This document shows, piece after piece, positions 57,801 to 64,000 of a stretch of 64,000 bases of DNA. The notes beneath the pieces are model-generated. The model had not been told where the DNA came from. It saw only the letters and a list, made by a program, of their open reading frames with translations, and did not search any database. Positions within the stretch are counted from its first letter, which is position 1; each line of letters begins with the position of its first letter. The translations under genes were made by a program, and so were the position numbers. Source of the DNA: Paratinospora sagittata (Eukaryota; Streptophyta; Magnoliopsida; Ranunculales; Menispermaceae); assembly GCA_035771175.1 (NCBI GenBank), contig CM069612.1, forward strand, positions 25,588,987-25,652,986. The letters run 5' to 3'.

Positions 57801-60745
57801 GCACATGAAGAAGACTGAAATCAAGAACTAATGCAACAAGTCAAGCACAGCTACATGCAAAAGGAAAAAGGTATGAAATTAAGAAAGTGGTACTTATTGG
57901 AATAACCCAATAGATGCATGCTTGGTAGTTGGTGCATATATAGCTCTACTTTGTTGGAAGGCAATGTCGTGAAATATGCATGTGTTGGACTATTATTCTG
58001 AATCCTATGGCATATTTGTTACTTCTCTCATCCTCAGAGTTGCAACAGACTATGACATCAGAGCTTTTAGAGTTCTAACCCATGAGTCTAAAATGGTGAT
58101 TAAGCAAGAGTATTGCTTAAGTACTGGCTGCAAAATTACAAAGAGCTCTCCTACAGTCACTTCTTGAACAAGAAGCTTTTGATAGCTCTTGAGGGGCCCC
58201 AAATTGGTATTGAGTGCAATCATAAGAAGGAAATTATAAAAATAAAAAAAATAAATAAATAACTGGTCTTGCTAATCTTGCATGTGACTGTGATATGGAG
58301 TAGCCATGCCAATGTGATCAAATAGTCACTGTCTTTTTTTGGTGTGATCAAATAGTCGGTGTCTGTTGGATTTTGGCTCAAACATGGATTCCTTGTTGGA
58401 TTAGAACACGGAACATGTATTTAGAAAGTAATTAGGACTTTCTAAATATGAATAAATGTTTCCTTATGATCTAGTTGTATTTGAATAAGGAAATCATGTT
58501 GGTGTAGAATGAGGAATCTTTGATGGTCACAATTTCTAAATTTTGTGGCTGGAGAGTCTATATATAGAAGGTCCCTCATTGTTTATTGATCATTCCAACT
58601 AGTGAGTGAGATCTAAAAAAAAGTGAAGCTTGGTCCTTGGAAGCTTTGTGAAAGAATGTAGAGTTTAGAACTTGTGCGGGTGACACGGTTGGAGTTCTAG
58701 TTTTCTCTTGAGTATTCTCTTTCTGTTATTCTTCTTTACCAAAGTCTCAGATTTGTGTACTATCTAGTGTAGAAGTACTTGAAGTGTTTAATTCCTCTGA
58801 GGTACTTGTTAATTGATAGTGGATTGTTTTTGCCCATGGTTTTTTCCTTGATTTTGGGGTTTTTCCAGGTATATCTTTGAGTTGTGGGTGTTGATCTCTA
58901 TTATTCTTTTCTTTATTGAATCTGTGTGATTGGAGGGTTTGGGTGTCTTTCAGGTGTCACTATTCAGAAAATGGATACCACATCATTGTTCAATTTACAA
59001 CTTTTTTTTGGGACATGAATATTTGAATTCTCAACTCAACAAAGCCTTTTTTCCTTACTGAAACACAATAATGAAATAATTACTAACAAAAAAATTAATA
59101 ATCAATTACCTGTTCTCTCTTCCTCAATTCGGCTTCCTTAGCTTGGAGTTCCTTTTCCTTCTTTTTTAAATCCTAGAATTAGAACAAAGGACATTTAATA
59201 AACTGAACTCAACATTTTAAAAATAAGAAAGAAATAACACAGAATGAGCCCTTTACTTCCCTAAACACATTACCTTTGCTCCATCAAGAGGAATGTCAAT
59301 GGTCGCACCACGATTATAGTTGAAGTCTGCAGGTTCAGGAGGAAGAGGTGAAAGCCTTGAGTTTGTGGCAGGAGGGACACTACCAGAATTCTGGAAACCA
59401 CACCAGGTAATAAGTGATAAAAGAAGATTGAATAGCCATTTAGAAACTTAGAAGAAAGATTACAGCTACTAAAATGAGCACAAGCATACTCTTGGGGAAA
59501 AAAAAATCTTGCTAAATGAAAGTGCAAAAGTGAAGACTAAATTTCAGAAAAGCACACAAGCATTTGCTGTGCCAGGAACTTTCTCTGTGAAATTAACGAG
59601 GCAAAGACAAGCACTCTCCTAATGCAAATCACAGGAAGCAAATCGATTCTCTTCATCAAGATCCTCCAAGTTGAATCAGCTACCTATTCTTATGTCTCAC
59701 TGTACATAAGTTCATCAAGAAACCCATAATATGGAAAATAACAACAAAAGAAACATCTTATTCACAACTTTATGACCTAATGTTTCTTCACTTTGAACAT
59801 GGCAAGACCTTAACGAAGTGTTGCATATTCATTTTTTTATCTACCGTTTGAATTGCGAATGTTTATCCAGCCTTTATAAACAGCAATCTTTCCATATGAT
59901 AGATCCAAAAATTAAAAAAAAAGCAATCTAAATGCTATTAAATGAGTGTTAAGATTTGGCCCAAACTCAAAACAAAACTTTCAAGTTTTTATGGGATTCG
60001 TAATTAGACAAAATGTCAAGCTTTGAATACCTAATAGGAGTAGGTGTTGAGTCATAGTAGAAGCCTTCTTTTATAATTATAAGTATGTGCAACCACCTAC
60101 TTGTTTAGAGTCTTTCTCTGCCATTTCCTCTACAACAATGAACTCAAATCATGCATCTTCACATAAATTCAATTCAATAACACCATAAACACCAAAATAA
60201 GATTCAGAAAATCAACAGCAATAAACTTTCCCCAATATTTTTGTAATTTTTTGTTTCTAAAAACATAATTTTCTTGAAAAATGCCTCAATTAGCTGAAAG
60301 CATGAGAGACGATCACAAATTATCAGTAAAACATCTCTTCATTCCACCAAAGTACACCGGATCTGAAAGCTCTCGTAACTAAACACCAAAATCCACCACA
60401 TTTGACCTTCAGCTTTTTAAATGACCATAAAAAATAAAAAAAAACACCAGAAACTAACAAAATGAATCACACGGATCCAAACAAACCACCAGAATAAAGG
60501 AAAAAAAAAAAAACTTTTACGATCTTCCAACCCTACCACCTCTAATTCCAAATGTGGACTCCGAAAATAACCAAACTCTTCAACCAGTTTCGCTAAATAA
60601 GCAAATATCTCTTTAATCGAGATTAGGCAAATAACATTGTTACCAATAACTTATGGCGCAAACATCAAGAAGTGATAACCAAACTCACCGCGAATGGATT
60701 CACATTGTCATCGTCAAAAGGATTTCCGTCGAAACGCCCCGCCAT
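51851..60745 (-). CDS. SCAMP: Secretory carrier-associated membrane protein (SCAMP)
   Basis: Twelve exons on the minus strand: 60745-60689, 59390-59274, 59172-59110, 57793-57760, 57649-57527, 56733-56671, 56551-56458, 54379-54334, 54211-54144, 53029-52981, 52086-52021, 51937-51851. Phases fit throughout and give 288 aa, as in Arabidopsis SCAMPs. Two NPF motifs lie at residues 8-10 and 16-18 (EH-domain binding), a charged coiled coil [25 protein letters not shown] follows, then [14 protein letters not shown] and four hydrophobic segments (about residues 120-260) with the [19 protein letters not shown] loop. The end [21 protein letters not shown] is typical. SCAMPs cycle between the trans-Golgi network, plasma membrane and cell plate. 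Introns 3, 7 and 9 carry a solo LTR, a LINE and an Au SINE, yet all splice sites are intact. Confidence 0.95.
53570..53718 (+). mobile_element. Au-type SINE in SCAMP intron 9
   Basis: AAATGTTGCTCCATTGTGAG, then GAAGGTCACAGGTTCAAATCC with a perfect Pol III B box (GGTTCAAATCC), then CCCTTCCCAGATCCTGC and TTGCACACTGAATACACCCC. It is the best-preserved B box of the Au copies in this window. It is antisense to the host gene. Confidence 0.65.
54479..56164 (-). mobile_element. 5'-truncated L1-type LINE with 11-bp TSD in SCAMP intron 7
   Basis: Perfect direct repeats ACATTCCATGT at 54468-54478 and 56165-56175 bound a 1686-bp insertion in the same orientation as SCAMP. It encodes the C-terminal half of ORF2: an RT piece at about 56187-55966 ([20 protein letters not shown]) and a 176-codon open piece at 55731-55201 ([30 protein letters not shown]) leading to a zinc-binding region at about 55060-54950. 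The 3' end is TTTGTTTCTTCTCAAAAAAAAAA. Frames are disrupted, so it is not autonomous. Exact TSD identity points to a recent insertion. Confidence 0.9.
58364..58952. mobile_element. Solo LTR (589 bp) with 6-bp TSD in SCAMP intron 3
   Basis: The block starts TGTTGGATTTTGGC and ends GTGTCTTTCA (TG...CA), flanked on both sides by GGTGTC (58358-58363 and 58953-58958). A TATATATAGAAGG promoter-like box is at about 58560-58572, fitting a plus-sense LTR. No internal domain is left, so it is the product of LTR-LTR recombination. Confidence 0.75.
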
Positions 60746-62404
60746 GAGAACGTATTAATAGAAACAAACCGATCTCTGATAAAAATAAAGAAGAAGAAGA
60801 AGAAGAGAGATCTGGAACTGAAGAAAAAAGAGGAAGCTTGTGAGAGAAGATTCAAAAATCAGATTTTGTGAAGAAGAAGAAGATGCGGATTGAATGAAAT
60901 TAAGACTTGGTTTTGTGTCTTCTAGAATTCGAGAGCGAATGAAAAATCTCACGACCAACTGCTCGCGGGCTAAGAAGAAAATTTCGTTTCACGAGGGAAA
61001 TGAGATGAGCCGCACCGCACGTGTGAATACACAAAATAACAAAATTTAAAAAGAAAAGCTTTTTCAATAAAATAGACACTATTATTGAATTTATTTATAT
61101 GCTTACATTTATTTATAAAATCAATCTATATAGTGAATTTCAAGTTCATGAACAACAGTTATTTTTCTTAAGCAAGATCGCGGGATCAAATATCTTTTGT
61201 GTATGAGATTTCATTCCGTTAGAAGACCTTTATCACTCTTTGTATGTCAACTTGAGTTGAATCTAAGTAAATTAATCTCACAGTAAAGTGAAAAAAGACA
61301 CCACCTAAGTACCACTCAACGGTGAACCAAAAAAAAAAAAAAAAATTACAAGTTCATAAATTATATTACCCTTTTATAAAAATGGATGCTATAATGTACT
61401 TTATTAAATACATATATGTACACATGCATATTTTAAATCTTTGAGAGAGATAATAGTGTTACTTTGTCTCGTCTTAGTACAACGTCCAATTTGATTGATA
61501 TTTTACGAAATTATAATATTATTTGTCAGCTAATATGAATATGAATGTAACTTTTTTTTTTTCATCTTTCATATCTTTGTTCAAATAATTATAGTTATTT
61601 ATGAAGTGCTATTTGTTAAAAATCGAGAATATACAAACGTCAATAACAAGACTTAAACCTTCTTACAAAACTAAAACTTTAATACCACGTTAAAAACTAC
61701 TCAACTCAAAAACTATAACTGTCATTTAAAGGCTCAAAAATGTGTATTTAACTATCACCAACACTATTAAAGGGTATGTGTTGAAAGTGCGCTGTTGCTT
61801 AACATATGAATACATATACAAACGAATATCAATATTAATGCATTTTAGAGTTTCAAATTAGAATGTAGCTAGTCATCAATAGAATGAACAATTTTTTTTT
61901 AGATTGAACACTGACCTTATTTTGTTGAATATCAGATGTATAACACTTGTACAAACATAAAATAATTATACAAATCCAATATTACACAGATATGTTCCAA
62001 ATTACAACAGACGCATATCACAGGACCAGCATTAAAGAATTGCAAGGGAAAAACAATGCAGAAAACTACACCACTGCCTTTTGGAAAATCATACAAAGCT
62101 TTCTGAATTGTGATGCAATTCACAACTAAAGCTGATATTGGAGGTAACTTCACCTTCAAAGATGTTGAATTATCAGCGGCTCCTCTTCACTATTCACCAA
62201 CTTGATCAAAGAAAGTATAACTTGGCGAATTCCAAAATCACGAGATTACAAGGTGACTACCATATCAAAAAGCATAGTATACGCCAATGGTGAAACACAT
62301 ACGTGCTGGGGCCTGTATCTTATCGTTATCCTGTTAAAGCAAAAGCAAGCTATCTATGTGACTGAAGAAAGAGCAAAGCCTTGGACTATAGAAGCAGGTT
62401 ATGA
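60746..62404. other. SCAMP promoter side and 3' flank of the right-edge gene
   Basis: The SCAMP 5' UTR probably extends from 60745 to about 60960 and contains GAAGAAGAAGAAGAAG (60788-60803). 61020-61900 is AT-rich with nothing recognised. About 61900-62404 is likely the 3' UTR of the minus-strand gene that stops at 62405. Confidence 0.4.
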
Positions 62405-63766
62405 TTATTGAAGAACTAGATTCAATTCTTGTGCACATTTAGCAACCAACCCTCCCCTCCTGCAGCACCAGAAAACTGTGAATTGAAGAAACCAGTTTGC
62501 ATTCATTGATCTGATAAGGAGAAGTGTCTACAAGTCACTAATCACTGCTATATAGTCATGCCATTCTTTTGTTCTTTACGTCTTGATAAATAATCACTTC
62601 ACCACAACCAGAAAGGTATTTAGGTAATATAGAACATTTATATCCAAACAAAGAATCATAATGAAAAGATATGTGTGAAGGATGATGAAACAGAATTAAC
62701 TAGTGATGAAGCCAAACAGAAAAATAAAGCGCATATCACATCTTGAGGAATATGTAAATGTAGTTTTCCATGATAGTTTGCTGAACAGCTGGTTTAATGA
62801 CTGCTGAGCCTATTACTTTTCTCACAACAAACTACTGAAGATACATCAGATCATAAATTATTTTGTTCAGAAATATAATGAAGGTTCTTGTTTCAAAACA
62901 AGTAATCCAGCAAAATTAGTAAACTAATTTTCTGTAGTAGGCGACATTATACATGGCAAAAAGTGACGGATAATTAAACAGCATGAAAGCAACTTTCAAC
63001 AACTCCAAAACATTCATACATCAAAATGCAATCCTCTTGAAAATTTGGTTCAAAATGGGATGGGTTTGTTGAATACAAAACACTACATCAAAAAGTTGGA
63101 TGATTTTTCATATTTATCAAAGAATTATTAGAGTGATCATCTATTGTATTAGCTCTTACGATAGGGTAATTTGTAATTTCACCTGTCTGATATATAAGCT
63201 TTCTGTATTATCTTTTGTATTCATTCTTTCATTCAGCATAACCCTAGGACTCTTTTCTCTCTTCTTCCCCCTTTTTGTATTATTCACAAGAATAAGATAA
63301 CAGAACAAGAAAATTTTCTATTAAAGAAATAAAATTTATGATTCTGTACTTAATAATGTCAAGCTCATTTTCTTCCTGATTGCATATATATATATATATG
63401 TCAAGTTCACAGTATGCTTAACATCCTTCCTATAATAAAGAACCTACTCACACGTTGCACAACTACAATTTATAGTACCAGAAAAGCTCGATTACCTTAT
63501 AACCGAAGGAAGAACTTGCTTTATTTTTTGCAAGTGGATAAAGCACTGATTGCAACATTCACGCCTGTTATGTCAAACATGTAATCAAATAACATCAGAG
63601 AACAGAACCATAACTTCAAGAGGGACCTTAATCAACACTGAAGACACACCTCCGCTCTGCCTGAAGATCAACTCCAACAGATGGAGTAGCCGAGATTGTT
63701 GAATGAATTACTGGTCCAAAGATTGCCACAAGCTTTAGTAGTATCTCCAAAGAAACACTTATGTGC
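62405..63766 (-). CDS. C-terminal exons of an unidentified protein (partial)
   Basis: Three phase-consistent exons on the minus strand, 63766-63650, 63564-63496 and 62459-62405, each with AG acceptors and GT donors, encode about 80 residues ending at TAA (62407-62405). The order of landmarks is ISVSLEILLKLVAIFGPVIH, then SVGVDLQAERRRECCNQC, then FIHLQKIKQVLPSVIRRGG, and finally LVAKCAQELNLVLQ. It is predicted all-helical, amphipathic and without membrane segments, and looks like the end of a HEAT-like or tethering-complex-type helical protein, but I do not recognise the family. The upstream exons lie beyond the window edge or before 63766 and could not be fixed. It is transcribed away from the right edge, towards SCAMP. 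Confidence 0.7.
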
Positions 63767-64000
63767 CTGCAGATTTACAAAGTAATTTGCAACCATGAAT
63801 TTCATAATTCTGCAGGCATAGAACCACTGGCTATAAGACCAATAGCACTGTCCTTTCGGAAGGAATGAGAAGCTATGCAGCTTGGTTAATGAACCTCGAG
63901 GAGGAAAACCTATGCAGATTTTTGTTAGAGTATTCCAAAATCTACAAAGTAGTATTCAATATCTGAAGTGTCGGACACATATCCCACTCCCATGTCAGTA

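Overview
This window is plant nuclear DNA from a eudicot. It is AT-rich, its genes have GT-AG introns, and they are separated by long gaps full of degenerate retroelements. All identifications were made by reading translations and comparing them with remembered plant families (mainly Arabidopsis); no database search was run. I cannot name the species.

Genes, left to right: (1) the last two coding exons of a small membrane protein on + (657-1400); (2) a four-exon TMEM184/LAZ1-type (DUF300) membrane protein on - (2243-4081), convergent with it; (3) a three-exon ULTRAPETALA1 orthologue on + (24772-29722), a SAND-domain trithorax-type regulator; (4) an intronless THESEUS1-type malectin-like receptor kinase on - (35312-37852); (5) a 1045-residue P-class PPR protein like Arabidopsis At1g73710 on - (44960-48097); (6) a PLS/E-class PPR protein like At1g03540 on - (49351-51263), broken by one missing base; (7) a 12-exon SCAMP trafficking protein on - (51851-60745); (8) the last three exons of an unidentified gene on - (62405-63766, running off the window). 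The genes are not functionally linked. They act in the endomembrane system, at the cell wall, in chromatin and in organelle RNA processing, as expected for ordinary plant gene order.

The accessory part is the 4.3-21.8 kb interval. It holds a truncated Ty1/copia element with a 3' LTR, a fold-back-like element with two tandem arrays, and two old RTE-type LINEs facing each other (about 10.5-13.5 kb on - and 15.6-18.6 kb on +). Both RTE copies are broken up by younger SINEs, L1-type LINE 3' ends, a hAT-like element and very short RTE tails, many with target-site duplications (TSDs) I could read directly. Au-type SINEs recur at 4.35, 13.5, 33.0 and 53.6 kb. Inside the SCAMP introns lie a 1.7-kb LINE with an 11-bp TSD and a 589-bp solo LTR with a 6-bp TSD. 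A decayed reverse-transcriptase fragment of endogenous-pararetrovirus type lies at about 43.6-43.9 kb.

I found no CRISPR array, operon, tRNA or rRNA gene, and nothing that amounts to a new biological system. The observations most worth checking are the nested transposon stratigraphy, the recurrent orphan RTE tails, the SINE whose tail matches the local L1-type LINEs, the inverted-repeat element at 5.6-7.1 kb, the PPR frameshift, and the unidentified C-terminal gene at the right edge.
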